DNA of 64,000 nucleotides from NCBI RefSeq assembly GCF_003287455.1, contig NZ_PRLC01000002.1, forward strand, positions 124,001 through 188,000, given 5' to 3'. This document shows positions 17,203 through 26,954 of this stretch, piece after piece. The notes below the pieces were generated by a model. It worked only from the letters and a program-made list of their open reading frames with translations, was not told the origin of the DNA and did no database searches. The translations under genes were made by a program, and so were the position numbers. How positions within the stretch are numbered: the stretch's first letter is position 1; every line of letters begins with the position of its first letter. The DNA is from Faecalibacterium hattorii. Lineage in GTDB: Bacteria; Bacillota; Clostridia; Oscillospirales; Ruminococcaceae.

Positions 17203-17243
17203 ACGGGAGCTGTCCGCACAATGTGGGCAGCTCCCGTTTTTTT
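17203..17243 (+). terminator. terminator after copA
   Basis: Thirteen-base arms (17203-17215 and 17225-17237, one wobble) followed by a seven-T run. The convergent ABC permease gene ends just beyond, at 17245. Confidence 0.92.
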
Positions 17244-17244
17244 G

Positions 17245-18855
17245 TCAGGTCGTTTCGAATCGTGCGGCACCTTTTGTCTTCAGCCAGCGCAGTGCAAGGG
17301 CATCGGCCCCCGCCAGCAGCAGACAGGCAAGGCTCAGGCTGACGGCGGGCGGCATCCTATGGGACAGCGCCGCCGTCCCCGCAAACAGCGCAAGGGCCGC
17401 GCCCCAGCTCAGGAGCATGGCCAGCAGACAGAAGGGGCTTTGCTTGATGACCGCCGTTTCGCTGGTCCAGTGGAAGCTGGGCATCAGCACCCCCAGCACC
17501 AGCCCCACCGCCGCCGACAACACCACGAAGAGCGCCACCGCCAGAAGGCCCAGCAGCACCATGGGCAGAGCGGCCCGCACCACAGCCAGCAGCACCCCCG
17601 CGCAGAGCAGGGCGGGCGGCAGCGTCACCGCCAGATGCAGTTCCAGCTTGGCGCGCAGGGTCTGCCACGGCGAGACCGGCAAGCTCCGGATACGCCAAAG
17701 GCTCTCCCCTTCCAGCGAGACGGAGGGGGCCGTCAGGCAGTTCGTGCCCGCCCCAAGGGCTGCGGCGAATGCTGCCGCCGCACCCGCCAGCCCCGGCGGA
17801 AGCAGCTGGACCGCCAGCAGCCGGATCTCCCCTGCTTTGTACAAAGCCAGCACGCTGAGCACCACCAGCCCCAGCGACCCCATGGCGCAGTTGAGCAGGT
17901 AGGTGGGGCTGCCCGCCAGATGGAGCAGCTCCCGCCGCAGCAGGGCCCGCCGCACCGAGACGCGGCGGCTGGGCGCTGCCTTCATTTTCGATGCCGCGCC
18001 GCCGGTGCGGGTGGTCATCAGGCGGAGGTAGGGGCCGGAAAGAAGCTTTCCCAGCGCGGCGCAGACCGCCGCCAGCGAGATCAACAGCCCCAGCAGCACC
18101 GGGATATCTCCGCACGCAGCCCGGCCCAGCAGCAGCCAGCCGCCCTGCGGCAGCCCTTCCCCGCCGCCCCACAGCGCCGAGGAGAGCAGGGCGTTCAGCA
18201 GCGCACCGCTCTTTTGATAGCCGAGGAAATAAAGGGCAAGGAAGCCCAGCGACGCCGCCACGGTGAAGAGCGCTTTATGCCGCCCGGCCTTCGCCACGAG
18301 CAGAGCCACCGCCCAGCCCAGCAGCGCCGCCAGCACCGACGCCGCCCCGGCCAGCAGCAGGGCCATCGGCACAGCGCTCAGGATGCCGCCCAGCGGATGC
18401 GGCGCGAACCGCGCATAGGCCGCTTCGGCGGGCACCCAGACGAGGAGCAGATAGAACAGGCTCATCTCATACAGGCCGCTCAGCCGCACCGCAAAGATCA
18501 TCCACGGCGGGATGGGCAGAGCCAGCAAAAGGTCGTTGTCCTTGGCCTGAAAAAGGCGGTTATAGCTGGAAAGCGCCCCGGCCAGCACGCTGACAAGGAG
18601 GGCCAGCAGTTCCAGCACGAGGAAATAGAGGGTCTCCCAGCCGGCCGGCAGAAGAAGCTGCGCCAGCGGCCACGACAGCGAAGCAAAACTCGCCATCAGC
18701 ACCAGCGCAATGGCCCCATACAACGCCCCGAAGGCAAGCTTTCCCGTTTGGGTGCGCTGCTTCCCGGTGCGGGCGCTCCGGTTCAAAAAGGCGCTCTGCT
18801 CCCGCCGCTGTTTGTGCAGCAGGGCGGCAAAGCAGCGTTTCGTCTCAGCGTTCAT
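17245..18855 (-). CDS. ABC transporter permease, large hydrophobic subunit
   Basis: A 536-aa integral membrane protein with about 12 hydrophobic segments, Leu/Ala-rich, arranged as two similar halves separated by a basic loop (SKMKAAPSRRVSVRRALLRR near residue 290). It begins with a cytoplasmic basic stretch. It overlaps the ATP-binding gene upstream by 11 bases, so the two form one exporter. Architecture resembles ABC-2 type permeases of the putative export class. The substrate is unknown; no peptide or antibiotic gene is adjacent. Confidence 0.75.
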   Translation of the reverse strand: MNAETKRCFAALLHKQRREQSAFLNRSARTGKQRTQTGKLAFGALYGAIALVLMASFASLSWPLAQLLLPAGWETLYFLVLELLALLVSVLAGALSSYNRLFQAKDNDLLLALPIPPWMIFAVRLSGLYEMSLFYLLLVWVPAEAAYARFAPHPLGGILSAVPMALLLAGAASVLAALLGWAVALLVAKAGRHKALFTVAASLGFLALYFLGYQKSGALLNALLSSALWGGGEGLPQGGWLLLGRAACGDIPVLLGLLISLAAVCAALGKLLSGPYLRLMTTRTGGAASKMKAAPSRRVSVRRALLRRELLHLAGSPTYLLNCAMGSLGLVVLSVLALYKAGEIRLLAVQLLPPGLAGAAAAFAAALGAGTNCLTAPSVSLEGESLWRIRSLPVSPWQTLRAKLELHLAVTLPPALLCAGVLLAVVRAALPMVLLGLLAVALFVVLSAAVGLVLGVLMPSFHWTSETAVIKQSPFCLLAMLLSWGAALALFAGTAALSHRMPPAVSLSLACLLLAGADALALRWLKTKGAARFETT

Positions 18856-19564
18856 CGGCGCCGCCCTCCAACTCTAAGAAGACCGTTTCCAGCGAGGCGT
18901 CGCCCCGCACCTCGGCCATGGAGCCCGCCCGGATGAGCTTGCCGTTTTTGATGATGGCCACCTGATCGCAGAGCTTTTCCGCCACTTCCAGCACATGCGT
19001 CGAGAAAAAGATGGCCCCGCCCGTGTCGCAGAAGGCCCGCATGGTCTGCTTGAGCTGGTGCGCCGCCAGCGGGTCCAGCCCGACGAAGGGTTCATCCATC
19101 AAGATCAGTTTGGGCGCATGGAGCAGCGCCGCGATGATGGCCAGCTTCTGCTTCATGCCGTGGGAGTAGTCCCCGATGGGCTGGGCCAGCGCCCCGGTCA
19201 GGCCGAAGCGCTCCCCGTACCCCCGCACCCGCTCGGCGCGGGCCGCGTCCGACACCCCGAAGATGTCCGCGATGAAATCGAGGTACTGGATGCCGGTCAT
19301 GTAATGGTAAAGGTCGGGGTTATCGGGCAGATAGGCCAGCTTCCGCTTGGCGGCAAGCGGATCCTCCCGCACCGAGATGCCGTCCACCCGCACCTCGCCG
19401 CTGTCCGGCTGGAGGATGCCGCAGCAGCATTTCAGGGTAGTGGTCTTGCCCGCACCGTTCGGCCCGATAAAGCCGAAGATTTCGCCGGGCCGGATGGTCA
19501 GCGTCAGGGCGTCCACCGCCGTCTTCTCCCCGTAGCGCTTGGTCAACTGCTGAATCTGAAGCAT
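18845..19564 (-). CDS. ABC transporter ATP-binding protein
   Basis: A 239-aa ATPase subunit of the exporter formed with the overlapping permease. It has Walker A GPNGAGKTTT near residue 38, the Q-loop region, a divergent signature DYSHGMKQK (the LSGGQ position, typical of ABC-2/CcmA-type exporters), Walker B LILMDEPFVGLD and the switch STH. The ORF is open 29 codons upstream, but the ATG at 19564 follows AAAGGGGG and starts MLQIQQLTKRYGEKTAV as expected. Confidence 0.9.
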   Translation of the reverse strand: MLQIQQLTKRYGEKTAVDALTLTIRPGEIFGFIGPNGAGKTTTLKCCCGILQPDSGEVRVDGISVREDPLAAKRKLAYLPDNPDLYHYMTGIQYLDFIADIFGVSDAARAERVRGYGERFGLTGALAQPIGDYSHGMKQKLAIIAALLHAPKLILMDEPFVGLDPLAAHQLKQTMRAFCDTGGAIFFSTHVLEVAEKLCDQVAIIKNGKLIRAGSMAEVRGDASLETVFLELEGGADER

Positions 19565-19650
19565 TCCGCTTCCCCCTTTGATCCCATTTGTAGAAATCAT
19601 CCCACATTCGGCGGGCGCTGTCAAGGTTTTGCGACACAAAAAGAGGGCCA

Positions 19651-19678
19651 AAATCTGTAAAGCATATGCTTTTTACAG
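19651..19678 (-). terminator. possible terminator after the PLP decarboxylase
   Basis: Arms CTGTAAAGCAT and ATGC-TT-TTTACAG form a hairpin with a two-base bulge just downstream of the stop at 19695, followed on the minus strand by ATTTTG. Confidence 0.4.
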
Positions 19679-19694
19679 CTTTTGACCCTGCATT

Positions 19695-21116
19695 TTATTC
19701 TCGGATGACGGCCACCGTTTCAACGTGGTAGCGTGCAAAAAGCTCGATCGCAGCCGGGCCGACCCGCTCCCCGCTGACCACGATGGGGATCGCGGGCGGG
19801 CAGGAGACGGTGGGCATCGCGCAGACCCGGCCCAGCGCCTCGGCGGCGGGGATGGTCTGCTGCGGGGCGAAGACTGCCGCGCGCACAGAGCAGACCGGTT
19901 CCGCTTCTGCCGCCAATGCGGTGAAGGTGTCCCCTTCCGGCTCAGGGCATTCCGGTACACCGGGCAGTGCCGCGCAGATCGCTGCAACGGCTTCTTCCAG
20001 CCGGTCGTAGTCCTGCGCCGGATTTTCGGGTGTGAACATCAGCACCACATAGCGGGGGTCGGCATACTCGCACTCGATGGCATACTTGCGCAGTGCCTCA
20101 GCCAATGCCGTGCCGGTCAGGCCCAGTGCGGCGGCGTCTAGCGTCAGCTTGAGGGGTTCGCGGGCCGGGTCGTCCACGGCCAACGAAAGCTTGCTCCCCG
20201 CCGCAGCCGCCGCCTCGTTCAGCACCCGCCGCAGCCGCGTCAACTGCCCACAGCAGGAGTAGAGCCGCAGCGGATACCCCTCAGACAGATACCGGTTGCA
20301 CCGGTCGAGGGACTGCAAGATCAGGTAAGAAGGGCTGGTGGAACCGAAGAGCGCCAGCGCATTGCGCACCGCCGTTTCGTCCTGCACCGGAGCCTTGAGG
20401 CCGAGGTGCAGGTAGGCCCCGCCGGTGAGGACGGGCAGGGTCTTGTGGCCGGAGTCGCAGCACATCGCGGCCCCCAGCGCCATGGGGTGCTTGCTGCCGC
20501 CGACCAGAAAGTTCAGGTACGCGCCGTGGGCGTTGTCCACCAGAAGCGGAGCACCATGGGCGTCGCAGACCTTGGAAAGGGCCGCGATATCCTGCATCCC
20601 GCCGAGGTAGTCCGGGCTGGTGACGTAGACGCCAAAGGGGGTTCTCCCCTGCCCGGAAAGCCGCTCCAGCGCCTGTTCCAACTGCCCCGCCGTCACCGGG
20701 CAGCTGCACAGCGCCCCGGCAGCTTCCGGCGCGGGCCAGAGCCACTCGATGTCGAAATCGAGGAGGGCGGCGGCGTAGAGCAACGCCTTGTGGGCGTTGC
20801 GGGCGGCCAGCAGAACGGGCCGCTGCCCCGCCGGGGCCGCTTGCAGCGCAAGGCAGAGCATGGCCCGGATGCACTGGGATGAGCCCTCGGTGCTGTAATA
20901 GGTGTGGGCCGTGCCGAACAGCTTGGTGGCGTTGGCTTCGCTCTCCGCGATGATGCCCTCGGCCTCGTACAGCTCGTCGGCGCCCTTGATCTCGGTGATA
21001 TCGGCCTCCTCAAAGCCCAGCAGCTTCTGGCCCTTGTGGCCGGGCATGTGGAGCCGGGAGGTGCCGGACTTGGCGTAGCTGCGCACAAAGTCCACGATGG
21101 GTGTGGTCATGCTCAT
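19695..21116 (-). CDS. Orn/Lys/Arg decarboxylase-family PLP enzyme
   Basis: A 473-aa fold-type I PLP enzyme of the YaaO/SpeA-type group, which decarboxylates basic amino acids. The N-terminal signature SRLHMPGHKGQK, the Asp/His cofactor region LLVDNAHGAYL and the PLP lysine in DSGHKTLPVLTGGAY (near residue 224) are clear, as is the C-terminal domain. The start is chosen at 21116 because its ATG overlaps the TGA of the SCIFF maturase gene, implying coupling; an internal ATG six bases later is possible. The actual substrate (Lys, Arg or Orn) cannot be told. Confidence 0.87.
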   Translation of the reverse strand: MSMTTPIVDFVRSYAKSGTSRLHMPGHKGQKLLGFEEADITEIKGADELYEAEGIIAESEANATKLFGTAHTYYSTEGSSQCIRAMLCLALQAAPAGQRPVLLAARNAHKALLYAAALLDFDIEWLWPAPEAAGALCSCPVTAGQLEQALERLSGQGRTPFGVYVTSPDYLGGMQDIAALSKVCDAHGAPLLVDNAHGAYLNFLVGGSKHPMALGAAMCCDSGHKTLPVLTGGAYLHLGLKAPVQDETAVRNALALFGSTSPSYLILQSLDRCNRYLSEGYPLRLYSCCGQLTRLRRVLNEAAAAAGSKLSLAVDDPAREPLKLTLDAAALGLTGTALAEALRKYAIECEYADPRYVVLMFTPENPAQDYDRLEEAVAAICAALPGVPECPEPEGDTFTALAAEAEPVCSVRAAVFAPQQTIPAAEALGRVCAMPTVSCPPAIPIVVSGERVGPAAIELFARYHVETVAVIRE

Positions 21117-22564
21117 TCGCAGGCTTCGCCGTCGGCACAGGCATTGCAGGTGGAACCCAGCTCGATGGGCACTTCGATGCCCTGTGCTGCCAGCTCCTGA
21201 TTCTTCGCCACTTGGATCATGATGGCGCACTCCATCCGCTTACGGAACAGCTCACAGCCGTACTCGTACACGCCGGTGATGCTGCCGGTGGCGTGGTAGG
21301 CATTGGCCGCGCAGCCGCCGGAGCAGTAGAGCTTGGCCCAGCAGTCCTTGCACTCCGGGCGGGCGTAGGCGTTGCAGTGCTTGAACTCATCCCGCACGGC
21401 GGTGTTGGTGACGCCCTTCCAGATGTCGCCCATCAGGTACTTGGGATCGCCGACGAACTGGTGGCAGGGGTACAGGTCGCCCCACGGGGTGACGGCCATG
21501 TACTCGGTGCCGGAACCGCAGCCGGAAATGCGCTTGTAGATGCAGGGGCCGCCGGTCAGGTCGATCATGTAATGGTAGAAGGTGAAGCCGCGGCCCTCGC
21601 GGTCGCGCTTGATCATCTCCTTGGCGAGGATCTCGTACTGCTCCTTCAGGATGGGCAGGTCCTCGGCGGTCAGAGCGCTGGGGTCATCCGGCTTGCAGAC
21701 CACCGGCTCCATGCTCAGCTCGGTGAAGCCGAGATCGGCCATATGGAAGATATCGTTGGTGAAATCGGTGTTGAAATGGGTGTAGGTACCGCGCATGTAG
21801 TAGCCCTTGTCGCCGCGCTTCTCCACGAACTTCTGGAACTTGGGCACGATGGTATCATAGCTGCCGTGGCCCGCGTAGTCCTTGCGGAAGCGGTCGTGCA
21901 CTTCCTTGCGGCCGTCGAGGCTCAAAACGACGTTGTGGCACTCCTTGTTGCAGAAGTCGATGACGTCATCGTCGATCAGCATCCCGTTGGTGGTCATGGT
22001 GAAACGGAAGTTTTTGTTGTGGATTTTCTCCTGCTCGCGGCAGTAGGCCACCAGCTTTTTCACCATGTCGAAGTTCATCAGCGGCTCGCCGCCGAAGAAA
22101 TCGACTTCGAGGTTTCGGCGGGTGCCGGAGTTCTCGATCAGGAAATCCATGGCCCGTTTGCCGACCTCAAAGCTCATCAGGGCGCGGTCGCCCTGATAGC
22201 GGCCCTGCGAAGCGAAGCAGTAGGAGCAGTTCAGGTTGCAGGTATGAGCCACATGCAGACACAGCGCCTTGACCACAGTGTTGCGGTTCTTGAAATCGAA
22301 GGCCATGTCGGCGTAGGTGTCAGGGCTCCACAGCTTGCCCGCCTGTTCCAGCGAGGCCACATCCTCCAAGCACTGACGCAGGTCGGCCTCGGTCACATCG
22401 GGGCGGTCGCCGTACTTTTCGAGCATGGCGGCCACGATCTCGTCCGCGGAGTGCTCCTTGTACATTGCGATGACGTCATACGCCACATCATCCACCACAT
22501 GCACCGAGCCGCTGCAGGTATCCAGCACGATGTTATAACCGTTCAATTGATACTGATGTACCAT
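21113..22564 (-). CDS. SCIFF peptide radical SAM maturase (thioether-forming)
   Basis: A 483-aa radical SAM/SPASM enzyme that links Cys of the SCIFF peptide to other residues through thioether bonds. The radical SAM cluster motif CNLNCSYC is near residue 110. The SPASM region has CGSGTEYMAVTPWGDLYPC and a later Cys-rich block (CKDCWAKLYCSGGC) for auxiliary Fe-S clusters. The N-terminal part (QYQLNGYNIVLDTCSGSVHVVDDVAYDV) is the peptide-recognition-like domain typical of SCIFF maturases. The precursor gene is 68 bases upstream. The ATG at 22564 follows GGAG at six bases. Confidence 0.95.
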   Translation of the reverse strand: MVHQYQLNGYNIVLDTCSGSVHVVDDVAYDVIAMYKEHSADEIVAAMLEKYGDRPDVTEADLRQCLEDVASLEQAGKLWSPDTYADMAFDFKNRNTVVKALCLHVAHTCNLNCSYCFASQGRYQGDRALMSFEVGKRAMDFLIENSGTRRNLEVDFFGGEPLMNFDMVKKLVAYCREQEKIHNKNFRFTMTTNGMLIDDDVIDFCNKECHNVVLSLDGRKEVHDRFRKDYAGHGSYDTIVPKFQKFVEKRGDKGYYMRGTYTHFNTDFTNDIFHMADLGFTELSMEPVVCKPDDPSALTAEDLPILKEQYEILAKEMIKRDREGRGFTFYHYMIDLTGGPCIYKRISGCGSGTEYMAVTPWGDLYPCHQFVGDPKYLMGDIWKGVTNTAVRDEFKHCNAYARPECKDCWAKLYCSGGCAANAYHATGSITGVYEYGCELFRKRMECAIMIQVAKNQELAAQGIEVPIELGSTCNACADGEACE

Positions 22565-22589
22565 TTTACTCTCCATTCCATTATTCCAT

Positions 22590-22618
22590 AAAAAAATGCC
22601 GCCCGGCAAAGGCGGCAT
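22590..22618 (-). terminator. intercistronic terminator between SCIFF peptide and maturase
   Basis: Perfect eight-base arms ATGCCGCC and GGCGGCAT (22596-22603, 22611-22618), followed on the minus strand by a run of seven T. Partial read-through would make peptide mRNA exceed enzyme mRNA. Confidence 0.85.
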
Positions 22619-22632
22619 CCGATTGGCAGAAA

Positions 22633-22779
22633 TTACTTGTTGCTGTTCTCGCACTTCTGGTTTGCCACGCCGCAGGAAGTCTTGCAAGCGGACTGGCAGG
22701 AAGTCTGGCACTCGCCGCAGCCACCGGTCACAACGCTCTTGGTCAGGTCACGAGTAGCGATCGTCTTGATACGTTCCAT
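22633..22779 (-). CDS. SCIFF ribosomal peptide precursor (six cysteines in forty-five)
   Basis: A 48-aa precursor of the near-universal Clostridial SCIFF family. The leader MERIKTIATRDLTKSVVTGG is followed by six Cys at 21, 24, 28, 32, 36 and 43, ending QKCENSNK. The radical SAM maturase downstream forms thioether crosslinks on the Cys-rich core. The ORF is open for 17 more codons upstream, but the ATG at 22779 matches all family starts and follows AGTGAGG. The biological role of mature SCIFF is not established. Confidence 0.95.
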   Translation of the reverse strand: MERIKTIATRDLTKSVVTGGCGECQTSCQSACKTSCGVANQKCENSNK

Positions 22780-22846
22780 AATATATAACCTCACTAGATC
22801 ATAAAGTTTTATGCGCGGAACCATCCGCACACGATATTACCTTTAT

Positions 22847-22867
22847 GTAGGATAGCACACATCCTAC
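22847..22867. promoter_or_regulatory. palindromic operator in the SCIFF promoter
   Basis: Perfect seven-base arms GTAGGAT and ATCCTAC with a seven-base spacer. One arm contains most of the -10 box, so a bound dimer would block RNA polymerase. The regulator is not identifiable in the window. Confidence 0.6.
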
Positions 22868-22877
22868 CCAATGTCAA
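22849..22877 (-). promoter_or_regulatory. SCIFF operon promoter
   Basis: On the minus strand, consensus -35 TTGACA (22872-22877), 17-base spacer, -10 TATCCT (22849-22854). The spacer and -10 are covered by the inverted repeat 22847-22867. Confidence 0.85.
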
Positions 22878-22910
22878 GATTTTTGTCGCAGAAAGCGGGG
22901 ATATGCTCCA

Positions 22911-23192
22911 TCATTCTAAAGGCTGGTATTTTTTCAAAATCGTGTGGAGCCCCAGCTCCCGCGCTTTGGCCAGTAAGTACCGGTAGCGGCACAACAGCGC
23001 CTGACGCTCGTAGATGCGCTGTTCGATCAGGTCGGTGTCCACCTCCAAGTCAAACATCATCTCGTTGCGGTGTAGACAGAACAGGCACTCCTTCAGCTCC
23101 TCCTCCAATTCCGGGTGGTAGCGCTCATGCTCCGAATCCCGCGGGATGCGGTTTGAAAGATACGTTTGCGGTTTTTGCTGGGTCGTCATCAT
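22911..23192 (-). CDS. small DUF2508-like (YaaL-type) protein
   Basis: A 93-aa soluble protein. The segment ELEEELKECLFCLHRNEM, followed by DTDLIEQRIYERQALLCRYRYLLAKARELGL, resembles the DUF2508 family (acidic start, conserved DxxLIxxxIYE and Y-LL-AR). It has two Cys in LFCLHRN and no membrane segment. Tandem ATGs at 23192 and 23189 follow AGAGGAGG. It lies between the SCIFF promoter and the accessory stretch, on its own. Function is unknown; the family call is by motif memory only. Confidence 0.6.
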   Translation of the reverse strand: MMTTQQKPQTYLSNRIPRDSEHERYHPELEEELKECLFCLHRNEMMFDLEVDTDLIEQRIYERQALLCRYRYLLAKARELGLHTILKKYQPLE

Positions 23193-23214
23193 GCAGCTTC
23201 CTCCTCTTTGTACG

Positions 23215-23245
23215 CTGAAAACTTTACGCTTTGGTTTTCAGTATA
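23215..23245 (-). promoter_or_regulatory. hairpin and -10 box before the DUF2508-like gene
   Basis: A -10-like TATACT (complement of 23240-23245) is followed by a perfect inverted repeat with arms CTGAAAAC and GTTTTCAG (23215-23222 and 23234-23241). It lies right at the presumed transcript start. No good -35 box is seen. Confidence 0.4.
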
Positions 23246-23285
23246 TGCAGGGAGAGCGCAAAGGATGACGGTTTGGAGAGCTGAT

Positions 23286-24236
23286 TTAGAAAATGCGATT
23301 GGCGCGGTTCATGTATTCGAGTTCGCGCTTTGCGCAGGTATTCACATACAGGTTCAGGTCAGATGTGGTTTGCAGTTGTGCAACACGCGCATTCAGTTCT
23401 GCACCCTGTGCCTGAATGCCATCCATTTTGTTTGATAGCTGATTGCAATTACGAATAACTTTATCAATTTTTTGATTTGATTCCTGAATCGCATCATAAA
23501 GCATCCATTGATTTTCTTTGATTTCTTCCAAATGTCGGATAACTTCATCCAATTTTACAATAATTCGATCCAACCGACTTTCCATATCATATTTATTGTA
23601 TGCACCTTCATGACCTTCCAGTTGGGTGCATACGCCTGTATCAAAATAGCCATACAAAGAACATATCGGAACAAATCCCCAGTAGTTCTTATGAATGATA
23701 TTCTTTTCGTACAATTTCTCCAAAGTCGCTTTTGTTTTCCGATTTGCATCCTTCATCTCTTTTAACTGTTCTTGAAGCAGCGTTTTTCTCGGAAGTTCCC
23801 TTTGCACACGCAGTTTTTCCAGCTTAACGGCCTCATTATACGCTTTTACAGCATTATCATAATTCTTTTTCGATTGGACATCTGCACCATGCTGCGCATC
23901 AGCTGCATTTACCATACTGATGGCAAGTGCAATCAGTCCAACAATGAGTGCAAAAGCAGCAATTTCCCAAAAGAACTCCCTAAAAAACTGTAAAATCAAT
24001 CCAAGTACAAATAATAATACTGCTCCCGGCAGACACATAAATGCAACCATATCAGCCGTACCACCGTCATAATGAGATAATGTCACTTTGTCATAAACCG
24101 GTTTTGTATACTGGCGATAGCCCGGTAATGTAGAAAGCTTGTACTCTAACGATGCAATCACTCCATTTTGCGTGTACACCTCTTTTTCCAACTCGACGAC
24201 CATACCAAGATATTCTTTAATTGCTGCCGCTGTCAT
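23286..24236 (-). CDS. coiled-coil membrane protein of unknown function
   Basis: A 316-aa protein not matching a named family that I recognise. It has an N-terminal helical part with a coiled-coil-like heptad pattern (residues 5-35). Two adjacent membrane segments follow (about 62-85 and 88-108), then a long charged helical region (115-175). The C-terminal coiled coil (RLDRIIVKLDEVIRHLEEIKENQ) ends in a conserved-looking YMNRANRIF. Its DNA is clearly more AT-rich than the flanking genes, and it is divergent from an HTH regulator with paired operators, which suggests an acquired, regulated module. Confidence 0.75.
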   Translation of the reverse strand: MTAAAIKEYLGMVVELEKEVYTQNGVIASLEYKLSTLPGYRQYTKPVYDKVTLSHYDGGTADMVAFMCLPGAVLLFVLGLILQFFREFFWEIAAFALIVGLIALAISMVNAADAQHGADVQSKKNYDNAVKAYNEAVKLEKLRVQRELPRKTLLQEQLKEMKDANRKTKATLEKLYEKNIIHKNYWGFVPICSLYGYFDTGVCTQLEGHEGAYNKYDMESRLDRIIVKLDEVIRHLEEIKENQWMLYDAIQESNQKIDKVIRNCNQLSNKMDGIQAQGAELNARVAQLQTTSDLNLYVNTCAKRELEYMNRANRIF

Positions 24237-24275
24237 TTGACACCATCCTTTTCTTTAGCCCCAAAATTGTATAAC

Positions 24276-24291
24276 AGCCCAAATTCGGGCT
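24276..24291. promoter_or_regulatory. operator copy 1 of the divergent HTH module
   Basis: Palindrome AGCCCAAATTCGGGCT. It shares the half-sites GCCC/GGGC with copy 2; the dyad centres are 32 bases apart, about three helical turns. It lies downstream of the minus-strand -10 box, so it falls in the early transcribed region. Confidence 0.6.
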
Positions 24292-24302
24292 ATGTTTTCT
24301 TT

Positions 24303-24331
24303 AGTATAGCCCGATGTCGGGCAATTGTCAA
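24303..24331 (-). promoter_or_regulatory. promoter of the coiled-coil membrane protein gene
   Basis: -35 TTGACA (24326-24331), 17-base spacer, -10 TATACT (24303-24308), minus strand. The spacer contains operator copy 2 in full. Confidence 0.85.
24309..24322. promoter_or_regulatory. operator copy 2 of the divergent HTH module
   Basis: Perfect palindrome GCCCGA-TG-TCGGGC filling the space between the minus-strand -35 and -10 boxes, where a bound repressor would exclude RNA polymerase. Confidence 0.65.
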
Positions 24332-24353
24332 TGTACGGCTATGGTCTTACCAT
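24325..24353 (+). promoter_or_regulatory. divergent promoter of the HTH regulator
   Basis: -35 TTGTCA (24325-24330), 17-base spacer, -10 TACCAT (24348-24353). The -35 box overlaps the oppositely oriented -35 of the membrane-protein gene by five bases, so only one polymerase could bind at a time. Confidence 0.5.
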
Positions 24354-24385
24354 TCAATTAAAGTAACTTTTGGATGGTGTATTCT

Positions 24386-24604
24386 ATGATTTCCTATCAA
24401 CCGCTTTGGGCTACGATGAAAAATCGTGGAATTTCACAATACAAACTTATCAAGGATTACCATTTCAGCACCGGCCAACTCGACCGCTTACGCAAAAACG
24501 ACAGCGTAAGCACTAACACCTTGGATATGCTTTGCTCTATTTTAGATTGCAAACTTGAAGAAGTCGCTGTCTATCTCCCCGACGAAGCAGATTTCTCGAA
24601 TTGA
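24386..24604 (+). CDS. small XRE-type helix-turn-helix regulator
   Basis: A 72-aa HTH protein with no extra domain. The pattern MISYQPLWATMKNRGISQYKLIKDYHFSTGQLDRLRKND plus TLDMLCSILDCKLEEVAVYLPDE is that of the short HTH_26/XRE group common in gut Firmicutes. The frame opens at an ATG at 24374; the ATG at 24386 fits relatives better, and neither has a strong Shine-Dalgarno. It is divergent from the coiled-coil membrane protein and is the obvious candidate to bind the two palindromes between them. The gene is AT-rich relative to its neighbours. Confidence 0.8.
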   Translation: MISYQPLWATMKNRGISQYKLIKDYHFSTGQLDRLRKNDSVSTNTLDMLCSILDCKLEEVAVYLPDEADFSN

Positions 24605-24899
24605 ATTTACAAAAACTCCATCGAAATTCATCGAGTTCACCTCAAACAAAAAAGATTTTTGATTCCTGTATTCCTCTACTTTTTCGTCAACAATAAAGCC
24701 GCTGACCGTCTGCCTTACACAGAATCACCAGCGCGTTTCCTCTTTTTCAAGTCCCCCGGACACAAAAAATCGGCACCCGCTTTTCAGCGAGTGCCGATTT
24801 TGTTACCCTATCATTGCTTTGATTTTTGGCGCAGCTTTGGCGTAAATCCGCTTTTGAGCGCTCCAAAAATCAAGGATTCATGCGGTTTTTTGGCAGTTA
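24605..24899. other. intergenic region between the HTH gene and groEL
   Basis: I see no gene here. It holds the groEL terminator at 24764-24801. The stretch 24605-24760 is AT-rich and featureless to the eye. The stretch 24810-24895 has repeated TTTTGGCG-like and CGCTTTTGAGCG-like motifs but no convincing coding or RNA signal. Confidence 0.5.
24764..24801 (-). terminator. groEL terminator (possibly bidirectional)
   Basis: Arms around CGGCACCCGC (24771-24780) and GCGAGTGCCG (24787-24796, one mismatch), flanked by A and T runs on both sides. On the minus strand the hairpin ends in six T, and on the plus strand in TTTT. Confidence 0.8.
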
Positions 24900-26555
<1,656 letters not shown>

Positions 26556-26589
26556 TTAAAGCTCAATTTCAAAAATAGAGGGGAAGATC

Positions 26590-26877
26590 TCAGTCTTCCA
26601 CAACGGCCAGAATGTCGCCCTGACGGACGATGGTACACTCCTCGCCATCCACCTTGACTTCGGTGCCGGAATACTTGCTGGTGAGGACCTTATCGCCGAC
26701 CTTCACGGTCATCTTGACTTCCTTGCCGTCCACAACGCCGCCGGGGCCGACAGCGATGACCTCACATACCTGAGGCTTCTCCTTGGCACTGCCGGTCAGG
26801 ATCAGGCCGCCCTTGGTGGTCTCCTCGACCTCAACAGTCTTGATAACAACACGGTCTGCAAGAGGAATGATCTTCAT
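26590..26877 (-). CDS. groES: co-chaperonin GroES (Hsp10)
   Basis: The 95-aa lid of the GroEL chamber. It begins MKIIPLADRVVIKTVEVEETTKGG, has the mobile-loop region (KGGLILTGSAKEKPQ) and ends CTIVRQGDILAVVED. The frame is open for 106 more codons upstream, but the ATG at 26877 follows GGAGG and matches the family. CIRCE and a promoter lie 80-140 bases upstream. Confidence 0.98.
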   Translation of the reverse strand: MKIIPLADRVVIKTVEVEETTKGGLILTGSAKEKPQVCEVIAVGPGGVVDGKEVKMTVKVGDKVLTSKYSGTEVKVDGEECTIVRQGDILAVVED

Positions 26878-26954
26878 AGTTCTTGCCCTCCTATAATAAA
26901 TATAATGATAAACTTTTTTGGCCCGGAAGCTCTCGTTTTCTTCGTTCCCGGTGT

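Noticed and set aside
14903-17221. 772-codon minus-strand open frame opposite copA
   Set aside because: GC-rich third positions create long antisense frames. The product is Gly/His/Asp-rich with no domains, while copA on the plus strand is unmistakable.
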